Shown one piece after another: positions 10,305 through 21,418 of a stretch of DNA of 54,021 nucleotides. The notes under the pieces were generated by a model. That model made no database searches and was not told the origin of the DNA. It saw only the letters and a program-made list of their open reading frames with translations. The DNA lies in contig JAMYWO010000090.1 in assembly GCA_024220525.1 (NCBI GenBank), positions 78,518 to 132,538 on the forward strand. The letters run 5' to 3'. The position numbers were made by a program, and so were the translations under genes. Positions within the stretch are counted from its first letter, which is position 1; each line of letters begins with the position of its first letter. Source of the DNA: Cochliopodium minus. Taxonomy: Eukaryota > Discosea > Himatismenida > Cochliopodiidae.

Positions 10305-12909
10305 CTTTTTAAAAAAGACATTCTGTAGAAAAGAAACTTGAGAATCTTTGAAAGAAAAAGGAGAGCCCTCAACAAAAACATTGCTGTTGAAAATGAGTTT
10401 GGTGAGACCATTTGTGCCAATGAAAGCTTGGATGGAAGAAGAGGTGAGGAGACTTCTCAAACTTAATGCGATATTGGTTCCTCTGTTAATGAAGCTGTCC
10501 ACTCCTGTTCCCATCATGAAGTTTGGTTGAAAACTAACGTCTCCATTTAAACTCCATACAAAATATCCTTTAAAAAATTTTCAAAATAAAATACCAATAA
10601 AAAATAGTACATTCAAAAATTAAAATTTTAAAAATATTAATAAAAAATTGAATAGACATGTTCAAATATTATATAGCGGATTTAAAGTTTTTACTAACAA
10701 ATTTTAAACTGTTGTAATATTTTTGGACATCCCCAAAATTGAAAATAATAAATAAAAAATCAAAAATTTAAAAAATTTATTAAATATAGTACATTTATAA
10801 ATTAAAAACTAAATTATTCAATTTTATGTCAAAATTTTAAAAAATAAATTAACTGAAAGGAACACTTGATAAAAATTTTAAATTGAAATTTTGAAAATAA
10901 TTTAAAATATGGAAAAACCAATAAATTAAAACATAAAAAAATAAATTATAAAATTTTTAAAAAAATGAATTGAATAAAATAAAGGAAAATTGATTAAAAT
11001 TTAAGATGTTGAAACATTTTCAAAAAAGTACAAAAAAAATTTTCAAAACAAAATACCTTGAGAAACAATGTTTCCTGTTCCTGTAAAATTAGTTGTTTTT
11101 AATATAATGGGTTTTCTTGAAGAAAGTAACAACCCTGAATCGACAGAATAAATTCCACTCATTACCATGTTTCCGTTGGAAAGAGAAGTGGATCCTGTCG
11201 TCGAAAAACTTCCGTAAGAACTCAAAGCTGCTCTGTTGGAAATGTCAGAGATTAACAATTCTCTAGAAGAAGACAAAGAACCAGAAACATTGAAAATTCT
11301 TTCGATTTTAATAAAAAACAAAAAATAAATAAAATATAAATTTAAAACAAAAATTAAATATGAAATATGAATAAAATAAAAAAAAAGAAGAAATAAAAAT
11401 GAAATATAATAAAAATAAAAATAAGAAAATAATGAAATTTAAAAAAAAAGAACCAGAAACATTGAAATTTCTTTTGATTTTAATAAAATAAAAAATAAAA
11501 AATAAAAAAACAAAAAATTAAATTAAAACAAAAATAAATGATATTATGAAATTTCAAGAAATTACTTTTGGGACATGGTAAGAGAGCCACTGTTTAGAAC
11601 CAGAGTTCCATTAGATTGGAACAAACTGTTAGATGAACCAACTTCGTTGAAACAGAAAGAACCAGAGTTATACAAGTTTCCCACCAAAGAAAAAGTTCCC
11701 GCACCAACACTCAAAGAACCACCACTACTATTGAATTGTCCAAGAATTACCGTTTCGTTGTTATTAACAAATAAACTTCCTACCATTTGAAATAATTGAG
11801 AAGACAAAATGTTTGTGTTTGAAGTAGAGAAGTTTCCGTTAATATTCAAGAAAGAATTTAAATTGAACAACGAAGATGTTATTGTGACACTATTTGCTGT
11901 GAAGATGGATGAATTTATGTTTATATTATTCCCTATTTGGACATTCCCACTCACATTTATTGGCCCTGTGATGTTTATTGAGGAACTTAAAATGGATCCT
12001 GTTCCGATTAAACTTCCGCTAACACTCAAGAGATTGGATCCTGACATTGTTATTGATCCCAAAATGTTCAAATTGGTCACATTCACTTGTTGATTGTGAA
12101 TCATCTTTACATTTGTGTTTATATTCGAATTCAGAGAATATGATGATGCTGCATTTATTTGTACGTTCTGAATGCTTGTCATTGATGTTGATATAACATT
12201 TTGAAAGGACAATGGTGATGGAGAAGTAATGTTTGGACAGTTATTTCCATCGCAATCAAAAATAACAGATGATTTGAAATTTATATTTCCCGATCCAATA
12301 CTTGTTATGTTGCATGCAGTACAATAAAATGATGTAAAATCTATGTTCTAAAATCAAATTGTAAATAAATAAAAATTGGCTCAATTCTGATTTTTCTATT
12401 TTTTTTTTTTATGCTTACGAATGGGAGAAGCATTTGTAAATTTGATCCACTATTCAATCTTGTGGCTGCATTGATTATTGTATTGCCATTTCTAATGATG
12501 AAGTTTATATCTCCATTCAATGTCAAATTGTTCAGATTCAAATTGTTAGATGATTGAAGATATATCTCTGATTTATCTTTTTCAAGATGGGTTATTGAAT
12601 TAATCGGAATAAAACAACATTGAATCAAGTTTTTAAATTACCTTGAAGAATTATATTCCCTGTTGTCAATGTTGAATTGGGATCATTAAATATCAATGAG
12701 ATTCTCGATCCTAAGGTCAAACTCAAAGGAATGTTTACATTGGAAGCTACAGATACGAAGATTCTTTGATTGAATAGGTTGGTATTCAACAGTGTTGTGA
12801 ATATAGTCTGTCCTATCAATGTATAATTCGATGTCAAACTCAGGATCTGTTGTGAATTGATTGAATTCATCATCAAAACTAATGCTAATAAAAGTAAGAT
12901 CCTTTTCAT
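10305..12909 (-). CDS. Secreted Ser/Asn-rich beta-helix-like protein (3' cut at gap)
   Basis: Predicted exons on the minus strand are 12909-12642, 12567-12419, 12347-11566, 11298-11057 and 10567-10305, giving 568 visible residues, followed by a donor at 10304 and then the gap. The N-terminus MKRILLLLALVLMMNSINSQ is a signal peptide. Short Ser/Gly/Asn/Ile units follow without much else (SVSGSLIGTGSILSSSINI, NGNFSTSNTNILSSQ), with regular alternation of small polar and hydrophobic residues, which suggests a right-handed beta-helix or similar solenoid. Many NxS/T sites suggest glycosylation. A few cysteines (FYCTACN, DCDGNNCP) cluster near residues 145-180. It resembles adhesin-type surface proteins. 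No catalytic motif is visible, and a membrane anchor, if present, would lie in the missing 3' end. Confidence 0.75.
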
Positions 12910-13365
12910 TTTAATTTGCTTTCTTTTTAATAAATTTTTTTTTTAATTTTTTCAAATCTTTATAATATTTTATTTCCCTCTTCCATTTTCCATTTAAAAA
13001 TTGAAAGAAAATTTCTTTTTCAGTTAACATTATGAAAAAATTTGTGAAATCATTTTGTAGAAAATCTGCATTTTGTAATGTTTATCCCAAGAAACTTGAA
13101 ATCTTTTGAAATGTTAATAAAAAGTAAATAATTAAGGATTCGCCAATGATTGTTTCATATATCAAGTTTTTTTTATTATTTCATGTATATTTAATTTTTC
13201 ATAACATTTTATTGTTTTGATTTGTATCAACCAAAAAAATTATGAACATAGAAATCATCAATTTTCAAATTTATTTAAAACTTTTTAAAGTTTGTTTATT
13301 TTTGTTGATATTAAGAAGTTTTTTGTAAATTGTTTTTAAAAGTAACAGGATTCTGTTTAACATTA
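12910..13365. other. Intergenic, nothing recognised
   Basis: This is an AT-rich spacer upstream of the beta-helix gene (minus strand) and downstream of the membrane-protein gene (minus strand). It presumably carries the promoter of the former; no specific motif stands out. Confidence 0.4.
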
Positions 13366-13896
13366 TTAAGATCCGTAGAGACTGACCAAAGTTTCTCCTA
13401 CAGCCAATCCAAATAAACTTCCAAAAGAATGTACATAAGGAAGCATACCCTTTAGACCTTCTACTTTCCAAACACCTTGAACCAAGTTTGTTCCCATACA
13501 AAAAATGTTGTACCAAACACAATCTGGTGTTCTAAGCATAAAAAGGATAAAAACATAACAGAAAATTCCTGCAAAAAACCAAGAAAAGAAAGCAGCAATT
13601 CCTTTACCGATAATAAATTTCGTTTTATTTTCTTCGGCTTGTTTTTTCAATCCAAGAGTTGAAACATTCAACAACATATAAGCTCCCATTTGTATATATG
13701 GCATCCATTCATACATTTTGTTTCCTGCAAAAGCTGCATGAAAAAAAGTAACAAGGTAACACAATGGATTGCTTTTACAATTTTGAAAATCCACTGTACT
13801 TAATGTGAACTGATATGTAAAATAGAGGAAAGTGTTTCCCAAAACTACAGGACCAAAGTATGAAAACAAACTTGTCAAAAGAATTATTGGAATCAT
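13366..13896 (-). CDS. Small multi-pass membrane protein, unknown family
   Basis: A single-exon gene of 176 residues with about four hydrophobic segments: residues 3-28 (including SYFGPVVLGNTFLYF), roughly 45-56, 66-80, and a strong one at about 97-120 (GIAAFFSWFFAGIFCYVFIL). The C-terminal stretch VHSFGSLFGLAVGETLVSL is a further amphipathic or membrane-close segment. Loops contain paired cysteines (NCKSNPLC, DCVWYNIFC). It has no recognised signature. Base composition is richer in G+C than its flanks, which supports real coding. It is divergent from the surface-protein gene at 14461. Confidence 0.72.
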   Translation of the reverse strand: MIPIILLTSLFSYFGPVVLGNTFLYFTYQFTLSTVDFQNCKSNPLCYLVTFFHAAFAGNKMYEWMPYIQMGAYMLLNVSTLGLKKQAEENKTKFIIGKGIAAFFSWFFAGIFCYVFILFMLRTPDCVWYNIFCMGTNLVQGVWKVEGLKGMLPYVHSFGSLFGLAVGETLVSLYGS

Positions 13897-14460
13897 TAGC
13901 TTGAATTTTTTTTTTTTTTCTTTTACAATTTTAAATAATTTTATAAATTATCAAATTTATTTTATGAAATTTTATTAATTTAAATTAAATGAGTCAACAA
14001 ATTTGATTGTTTTAAATCGATCCACAGAATATAAATTCTATTCAAATATATTGTAAAAGAACTTCCAAAAGATAATTGTTCAAAAAGATTTTTCTGGTCA
14101 AACATATTTTGTTAGGTGATTTTTAGTTAAAGTATCTTTTTTTTTGTGTTTTATTTGGATTTTAATTTAAAAAAAGCTTTGATTATTGTTGAAATGGAGC
14201 ACTGTACATACTTGAACAGGAATCACTTTTATAATTTTAATGAGATTTGAATCAAAACCTTGTGGTTCAAATCTATTCTCCTTTTATCAAATTAAAATAT
14301 TTTTCCGCAAGTGAACGAATTGTGAAATATAATTTAAATTCCTAATGTCATTTAAATTCCTCTTTTTCGAAAAAATATAAAATAGGGTGATTGATAGAAG
14401 GGATTTTAAATTTTATCATCAGATTTTTATTTTTAATATAAATATAGAAAAACAAAAAAA
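13897..14460. other. Divergent intergenic region
   Basis: A 564-base AT-rich spacer between two divergent genes (minus at 13896, plus at 14461). It must carry both promoters. The plus-strand start is preceded by an A-rich leader. No other feature is visible. Confidence 0.45.
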
Positions 14461-17400
14461 ATGATTTCAAAACTAACAATTATCTTTTTGATTATTATTA
14501 TACAAACCATTCTTATTCAAGGACAAAATATTAATATATCAAAGTGAGCGAAATTAAATTTTTGATATTTTTCTGATTTTTTATTTTTTTATTTTTAGTT
14601 GCACTCAATTACAAGCTATGAAGATTAACAATTCCACCTTGATTTATAATTTAACGAATAATATAGATTGTACTTCTTTTGGTACTTTCAATACTATAGT
14701 TGGGATTTTTAGAGGAAAAATAGGTAAAAAGAAAAATTAAAATGGATGTAGAATATCAAAAAAACTTTAGATCTAACACTTAATATTGAAAAGGGATAAA
14801 ATTTATATTTGGTTTATCTTTTGAAATAAATTAAAATAAATAAAATATTTATAAATAAATAAATATCCGCGATAAATAAAAATAATAATATATTTTTAAT
14901 CATATTTTTACAAATTTTTCAAAGAGGGAAATTCAAAGACCATTTATGGGTTGAAATTACTCAATACAACCTCTGTTGGACTATTCACTATGTCCAACAA
15001 TGCAATAATAAATAATCTATACCTAAGCGATGTTATTGCAAATGGAGGATCAAGTAGTGGAGTTATAATAGGAGATGCAGTTGCAACACAAATAAATAAT
15101 TGTAGATTATTCACAACAAACACGTAATAATAAATAAAGAAAAATTACCATCCACTTTTAAAAAACTAAAAAATTATTTATTAGAACACAAAATAATATT
15201 ACTTGCACGGGATGTTGTTGTGGAGGGTATAAATCATTTAAATAATTTATATTTTGATTTTTAAAGAATAATTTCATTACAGTTTAATTGGGACGGTAAC
15301 TCCTTTTATTAAAAAAAATTTTTTTAAAATTTTCAATAATTATTTTTCCAAAAAAAAAAATAGTTAAGTGGAAATTCAAGCATGACAAACTGTGTGGTTT
15401 CTAATACTTATGTAAATTCTGGTTCATCAAATTCAGGGGGATTATCTGGTAAATTTAACAAGGTTTATTTAAAATCGAAATAACTTTTAAGAATTTTTTT
15501 TAAAAAATTTAGGAACTTTAGAGAACGGTTCAATTATGAAAAACTGTCATAATTTGGGATTTGGGGACTCCGTTACTAGAATATCTAATGGTACTAACTC
15601 TATTGGAGGTAAGAAAATAAATTATTCTTAAATTTATTTAAAATAATTTATTGTTTTGTTTTAATTTGAAATTCATTTTAAAATTGTTTTTTTTATATTT
15701 TTTAAAATTTCCAAATTTAAAATTTTTTACTAGGAGTTGTTGGTTATGCCTTTAATTCAACTATTATTGCATGCGGAACTCAAAGTGGACTAATTACAGG
15801 TAAAAACGGAGGTGGTGGAGTAATAGGTAATAAATAAAACAAACTTTTCATTTAAAAAAGTTTAAAAGAAAATTTTTTTAGGAAACTCCGAAGACATGAT
15901 CTCATATTCTCAATTATACTCTAGACCAAATGTATCAGTACAATGTTTAATTGATTGTGGAGGTATAATGGGGAGTCTCTCAATGAACACATATCGTATT
16001 CAATTTCTTTTACCTTTCCTTTTAATCTTATTGATTTTATTTTCAAATATTTTCTTTATTTGTTTCATAAACTCATTTATTTTAAAAAATAAAAGCAACG
16101 AGCAGTGTAACTGATTCTTATTCTTTAGCAACAGTCTCTGTTTCTGGAACAAACGATGCAGGAGGTATTTTTGCTTTTAATTAAATTTTTATTTTGTGAT
16201 AAAACAATATTTACCATTATTTTTTTCATCATAATAACACTTAAAATATACTTTATTTTTAATAGGAATCGTTGGTTCATTGGCAATGAACATAGTAGGC
16301 AGTGTTTCATTCAGCTACATTTACTCTGGAGCTACAATAGTAAATGCGAATCAAACTAACAGAGGTCCAATAATAGGAGCTCTTACCAACACAAAATCAT
16401 ATACTATCACTTTCAATTCAACTTATCACGATAATACTAAAAATAATTTCACCATCCCTCTTTTATCTTCCAATGGCACTGTTATTGTTGGAAAGAATTG
16501 TTCTGATTTATATTACACTGTTCTTAATACTTTTAACAGTTCTTTTTGGGGAGGAAACCGCTTAATTAATGAGTTTAGTAAAATGATTTTATTTTTTAAT
16601 TTTTTAAATCATTTTTTTATTTTCAATTTTTAAATTATTTTTTTTTATTTTTAAACAATTTTATATTAATCAATTTAATCTCTTAACTGTTAATCTCATT
16701 AGATTATGTTTTTGGCTCTTGTAATTGCAGTTCAGGATGCCCAAATCCATCAACCCAAGTCGCTTCCACGCTCATTCCCTCAACCCTCATACCAACCACC
16801 AACACACCTACTGATACTCCTTCAACAAATATTCCATCCAACAATACTCCTTCCACTAACGTCCCTTCTACTGAATCTCCTTCAACTAATATTCCAACTG
16901 ATTCCCCTTCTACTAATATACCTTCAACTCAAACTCCTTCTATCTCAACTACAGATACACCTACTGATGCTCCCTTTACTATTATTCCCTCTACCATTAT
17001 TCCCTCTACTAACGAACCCACCACAATTCATCCTTCAACAATATCACCAACCAGTTTAGTACCTAGTACAACTATTCCTACCGATAAAAATTGTTATTAC
17101 AAAGGTAAAAAAAAATATAATTTCATTAATTTTTATTTTTATTTTTGATCTTTTAATTTTAATTAAAACATTCTTTATTTATCACTCTTTTAAATTAATT
17201 TAAATTTAATCTATTTTTGATGAATTCAGTTAATTAATTTCAAATTCAATTTTTTTTTCTATTCTTTATCAAAAAATGTTCAATAATTTAAGAAATTTCC
17301 TAGTTGATTAAAAAAAAATATTTAAAAAAATAGTTCCAAATTGTGTAAACTGTGAACCAAATCCAATCATAGTTGATCCAAGTGTATTCAACATAAGCTG

Positions 17401-18172
17401 CATTTTGGTCGGATCAGAATGGTCGTGGTCCTTCGCCAACAAAACATCTGATGAATTCTTCTCTGACTCCATCATCACTGTCAATGGTTTGGCCTTCGTT
17501 GCTGGTAATTTCACCCAATCTCAAAATGGGAATCTTGTGATAGTTTTGGACACCAACAAAAACAGTAAATTAAACGTTAGTGGATGCGTTACAATAAATG
17601 TAATTTTTTTCAAGAAAATAATCCATAAAAAATTTATTTATTGTTGAAAAAAAAAAAATTTTATTTTTTAAAAATTTTTTTATTTTTGTTTGCATCTTTT
17701 GAAAAAACTTTTTTTAAAAAAAAAGGGAACAATCACTTTAACAATTAATGGACAACCTCAAAAGGGAAACAGTTCCTACGAAATCATTTCATATACTTGT
17801 GAAAATCCGCTGAACGTTTCCTCTTCCCAATTCAATGTGAATCCAACTTACAAAAACAATAAATGTGACAAAATTTCTTCTCAAATTATAAATCAACAAA
17901 ACACCCTTTCTGTTTCTATTAATACAAGTCTTAATGGTAAAAAAAAAAAAATTTTTTAAAAAAAAATAATTTAATTTTTTTTAGGAAACTGTTCTGGAAC
18001 AAATATTGGATTAATAGTTGGTCTTGCAGTCAGTTTGCCTATCATTTTCTCAGTTTTGGTTGTTTTCACTATTGTATTTTTTAAGATGAGAGCTGAAAGA
18101 CAGGTCAATGATTACCACAGAAAAATGAATAGCCCATCTGTCATGATGCAAGACATCCTGAACCACAAATGA
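14461..18172 (+). CDS. Surface protein: GLUG-like repeats, Ser/Thr/Pro stalk, single TM anchor
   Basis: Fifteen exons are predicted: 14461-14543, 14599-14723, 14925-15123, 15185-15226, 15283-15295, 15364-15448, 15513-15608, 15734-15826, 15882-15962, 16096-16164, 16266-16577, 16703-17104, 17334-17599, 17726-17936 and 17985-18172, giving 754 residues in one frame. A signal peptide (ending near IQGQN) is followed by repeats such as FRGKIEGNSKTIYGLKL, GGVVGYAF and GGIVGSLAM, which resemble the GLUG/beta-helix repeats of extracellular adhesins. A Pro/Ser/Thr stalk (units like PSTNIP) covers about residues 415-520. A second Cys-containing domain follows, then one TM helix (GLIVGLAVSLPIIFSVLVVF) and a short basic tail. 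Exon 5 is 13 nt. Nearly all introns split Gly codons in phase 1. Probably an adhesin or receptor at the cell surface. The tail resembles the product at 44748-47003. Confidence 0.82.
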
Positions 18173-18429
18173 TCTAAAAAGCAAAATACAAACAAAACAA
18201 ACATAACAAAAAAAACAAAACAAAACAAACAAAACATGATTTTTTGGTATTTATATTTAATTAAAACTTTTCAAAAAACTTTTATAAATTATTAATATTA
18301 ACTCAAGTTTCAAAATTTAATTAATTTCAAAGAACTAATATTTCATCAAAATTATCGAAATTTGAAAGCATTAGGTAAATTGAAATTTTGAGCTAAATTA
18401 AAAATTAATAAAAAATAAAAATAAAAAAA
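18173..18429. repeat. A/C-rich simple repeat and leader
   Basis: Just after the stop lies an imperfect AAACAAAAC-type repeat (about 18178-18238), followed by an AT-rich leader ending in an A run before the ATG at 18430. Confidence 0.5.
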
Positions 18430-19107
18430 ATGAAAAGTAAAATTTTTTTGATAGTCTCATTATTTTTCTTCCTATACACTGTATATGGACAAATGAATTT
18501 CCAATATATCGATAGACATGACCTGCATCCTGATGATTTCCATCACGAAGATTCCCTGGGAGATATAATACACATAGATCATCCAAATGGCCACCAAATG
18601 GTACATCCAGATGAATTGATGCATCCAGATGATCTTCATCACGACAATATACCTCATCCAAACGATATTCATCCTGAAGATTTTCATCATGATGATTCAC
18701 ATCACGACAATATACCTCATCCTAACGATATCCACCCAGATGATCTTCATCACGACAATATACCTCATCCAAACGATATTCATCCAGATGATTTACATCC
18801 AGATGATTTACATCACGACAATATACCTCATCCTAACGATATCCACCCAGATGATCATCATGATGATCATCCCAACAACGAAATCCATCTCAATGGCAAT
18901 ATCATCACCTCCGAGAGAGAAAAAATCCATCCCCACGAGATCCATCCTGCCTTGATCGAACATGATATCATCCATCCCCCTTCCCTCAACCTCCTCCATC
19001 CTGATGAGCTCCATTATCTCAAGCAAAATGGATTACATCAAATGCATCCTGAAGATCTTCACCCAGAAGAGCTCCATTATCTCCAAAACATCCCTAGACA
19101 CGATTAA
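18430..19107 (+). CDS. Secreted His-Pro-Asp-Asp repeat protein, copy 1
   Basis: A single-exon gene of 225 residues. The signal peptide ends near VYGQ. The mature protein consists almost wholly of acidic/His units of the type HPDDLHHDNIPHPNDI (16 residues, about five copies at residues 67-145) with shorter HPDDL/HPEDL/HPDEL variants on both sides. It has no cysteines and no hydrophobic core. The regular spacing of His and Asp strongly suggests binding of divalent metals (Zn, Cu, Ni, Ca) outside the cell or in a secretory compartment, or a role in matrix or mineral; this is inference from composition. It is similar in signal peptide, size class and motif to the gene at 20379, so the two are tandem paralogues. 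I know of no named family. Confidence 0.82.
   Translation: MKSKIFLIVSLFFFLYTVYGQMNFQYIDRHDLHPDDFHHEDSLGDIIHIDHPNGHQMVHPDELMHPDDLHHDNIPHPNDIHPEDFHHDDSHHDNIPHPNDIHPDDLHHDNIPHPNDIHPDDLHPDDLHHDNIPHPNDIHPDDHHDDHPNNEIHLNGNIITSEREKIHPHEIHPALIEHDIIHPPSLNLLHPDELHYLKQNGLHQMHPEDLHPEELHYLQNIPRHD
18634..18855 (+). repeat. Coding minisatellite of 48-nt units
   Basis: Within the HPDD gene, a unit beginning CATCACGACAATATACCTCA and encoding HHDNIPHPNDIHPDDL recurs about every 48-63 bases with small changes. Copies differ mostly at third positions, so the array is not brand new and the amino-acid pattern is kept. Confidence 0.8.
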
Positions 19108-19431
19108 AACTCTTAAATGTCTTTCGGATAGCTTTAGAGAAGTATATAAAATTAAATAATAAATTTTTCAATTTCAATTATTCAAATATCTATCAATCTC
19201 CTTTTCAAATATGCCCATACTATTCAAAATTATAATATTGAATTCAAAAAGAATAATTTTATTAGATTTTTGTTGTATATTGTTATTGAATTCATATTGA
19301 TAATCCAACATGCTCCTCAGTGTAATATTCCAATTAATCATCACTGATATTAGGATCAATTCTGATTGAATCTTCATTCACCCATCAAACTTTTATTTCC
19401 AATGCCGAATGAAGTTGGCCTTTGAAGTATT
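19108..19431. other. Intergenic spacer, nothing recognised
   Basis: AT-rich spacer after the first HPDD gene; no coding or RNA feature seen. Confidence 0.4.
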
Positions 19432-19535
19432 TTTAAAGGAAAATTTGACAATGAAAAATTTCCCTTTAAATATGGGGGTGAGGAATTTCATAAAAGCCAC
19501 CCCATATTTAATGGAAGGTGCTTTAAAATTGAAAA
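19432..19535. other. Cluster of overlapping hairpins
   Basis: The arms 19432-19446 and 19456-19470 pair over 14 of 15 bases around a 9-nt loop. The arms 19468-19480 and 19498-19509 (AAATATGGGGGTG and CACCCCATATTT) pair over 12 bases with one bulge. A third pairing joins AAAGCCACC (about 19493-19501) to GGTGCTTT (about 19519-19526). The helices overlap, so they are alternatives or a switch-like fold. It could be a non-coding RNA, a small inverted-repeat element or a 3' processing structure. It lies in a spacer without a gene. Confidence 0.5.
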
Positions 19536-19569
19536 GGATTGAATTTTTTCAAGTTTTTTGAAAGAATTT

Positions 19570-19832
19570 ACTCTATTCACAAATTTTGTAAAGTGTCCAT
19601 ATCTGATCTCCAATCTTTTACCATCTATGGTAACATAGCCTGCTTAATTAAAGCAATTTCAAACCTGATCTGAATAAAATTTGGAGCTTCAATATTGGTT
19701 CCATGATAGGATACATTCCAAGAGGCAAAAGGATTGTGTTCAATCATCCCACTGCTACATCCATCAACACCAACCTTTTGGGAGAATATATTGCTTTTTT
19801 CCTGTTCCATCTTTGTTGGTTTTGCTTCCCAT
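19570..19832 (-). pseudogene. Broken fragment with GW and YHGT motifs
   Basis: Minus-strand reading from an ATG at 19832 gives a short open frame ending KKQYILPKGWC then a stop. One frame over, CSSGMIEHNPFASWNVSYHGTN continues, and a third frame gives AGYVTIDGKRLEIRYGHF. A PKGW segment followed by W-x-V-x-YHGT occurs in a group of eukaryotic cytosolic proteins that I cannot name with certainty. The frame changes suggest a decayed gene. The evidence is weak and rests on motif order only. Confidence 0.35.
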
Positions 19833-20378
19833 TTGATGTTTTCTTTATCGAAAAAAAAAGATAAAAATAGTAATTTCCACAGTAAACCCTAATATTAATT
19901 TGAAACAACTTTTATAATTCTTTTTTCACTAATTACTTTAAGACCTTAACAAATAAAAACTCAAGTTGTGACTTTCTTGTCTAATTTTCAAAATTCATTT
20001 TGAAAAGTAAAAGTAAATCCCTTTTTTATTAAGAAAAAGCTTTTTTTGTTTTCCAATTTTTTTTTTTTTTTTGATTTTTTTTTTATTTTTAATATCGGAA
20101 GTGATATTGAATTAATTATTATTTTCAAATAAAAAGTTCGGATTAAAATATATGTTGGTTAAACCATTTGTCTACCTTTAACATTGATTTATTCTGAATG
20201 AAAATTTTGATAAGGTTAACAAATTAAAAAAGAAATTAAAAGTGAGTGTTCAATATAAAAATATAAAATTTATTAAATAATAAAAAAAATAGTTGTTAGT
20301 TGAATATTTCATAATTTTTAAAAATACACCAACCCTCCTAAAGAAGAAAACAAATAAGAGGAAGAAATATAAAATAAA
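19833..20378. other. Intergenic spacer upstream of the second HPDD gene
   Basis: AT-rich with long T and A runs. It presumably holds the promoter of the gene at 20379; no distinct motif seen. Confidence 0.4.
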
Positions 20379-20855
20379 ATGAAGAAAGGAATTATAATAT
20401 TAGTTATATTATTGATTAATGTGTTGGTAAATGGGCAAATGAATGTACATCCTGACGATATACACCACGATGATTTTCATCCTGTTGACTTACACCACGA
20501 TGTTCATCCTGATGACTTACATCATGAAAACATGCCACATCCAGATGATTTACACCACGATGAATTGCATCCAGATCTACATAATGCTCATCCTGATGAA
20601 ATACGCGATATGATGCATGATATGATCCACGAAGAATTCATCCATCCTGAGCAATTACGCCATGAAAACATGCAATTGCATCCTGATGATTTGATCCATC
20701 CTGATCAATTTCATCCTGATAACATCCCTCATCCAAATGATATTCACCCTGATGATTTGCACCACGATATGCATCCAGATGACTTACACCATGATAACTC
20801 TCATCCTGATGATTTCCATCCTGATGATTTGCACCATGAGGAATTTCACCATTAA
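20379..20855 (+). CDS. Secreted His-Pro-Asp-Asp repeat protein, copy 2
   Basis: A single-exon gene of 158 residues. The signal peptide MKKGIIILVILLINVLVNGQ is followed by continuous His/Asp-rich units (MNVHPDDIHHDDFHP, HPDDLHHENMPHPDD, PHPNDIHPDDLHH) to the C-terminus, EEFHH. One stretch (AHPDEIRDMMHDMIHEEFI) departs from the pattern and might form an amphipathic helix. It shares the signal-peptide end NGQMN/YGQMN and the PHPNDIHPDDLHH core with the gene at 18430, which indicates a tandem duplication. There are no cysteines. A secreted divalent-metal buffer or scaffold is the most natural reading, but no experimental relative is known to me. Confidence 0.82.
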   Translation: MKKGIIILVILLINVLVNGQMNVHPDDIHHDDFHPVDLHHDVHPDDLHHENMPHPDDLHHDELHPDLHNAHPDEIRDMMHDMIHEEFIHPEQLRHENMQLHPDDLIHPDQFHPDNIPHPNDIHPDDLHHDMHPDDLHHDNSHPDDFHPDDLHHEEFHH

Positions 20856-21418
20856 AAAGAGAAAAGGAAATTTAAAAAATAATAAAATTTTTTGCTTTAT
20901 AATTCTTTGATGTATTTGAAAATAATTCTTTTTCATTTTTCCAAAACATTTCAATAAATTCCAACAACTCAACATTTCCCATTAAAAAATTAAATCCGCC
21001 ATTAAATACATCATTAAAAATTTTACCAAAATTGAACTTGAAAGAAATCAAAAAAAATTGAAGTCAAATGAACTATTTCAACTCATGACGAAATGACAAA
21101 TATATTTTTATTTTTTTGAACAAATTTTTTACATTTTCTTTACAAATATATTTCTTTTTTTTTTTTTTTTGAAAATAAAAAAATAAATTGAATATCTTCT
21201 AAATTTTACTCTTTGATATCAAATCAATTCATATCAATCAATGTTTTTACGTAAATTCAACAATTTTAATTTTCAAAATGTTTATTGGGCAGTATTTCTG
21301 TGAATATTTATAATCAAATTAATTCAGTTTTAAGAGAAATAGTGTTTAATATTTAAATAAAAAAAAAAATATCTCACTAAAAAATTATTACATTCTTGCA
21401 AAATAAGAAAAAAAAAAG
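20856..21418. other. Intergenic spacer, nothing recognised
   Basis: AT-rich sequence with poly-T and poly-A runs; no gene or RNA seen. It ends in an A run directly before the ATG at 21419. Confidence 0.4.

Noticed and set aside
11575-12093. Plus-strand frames within the beta-helix gene
   Set aside because: The minus-strand frame has a signal peptide, repeat structure and matching splice phases; the plus frames do not.
18472-19026. Met/Ile-rich antisense frames over the HPDD repeats
   Set aside because: They are a by-product of the repeat codons read on the other strand.
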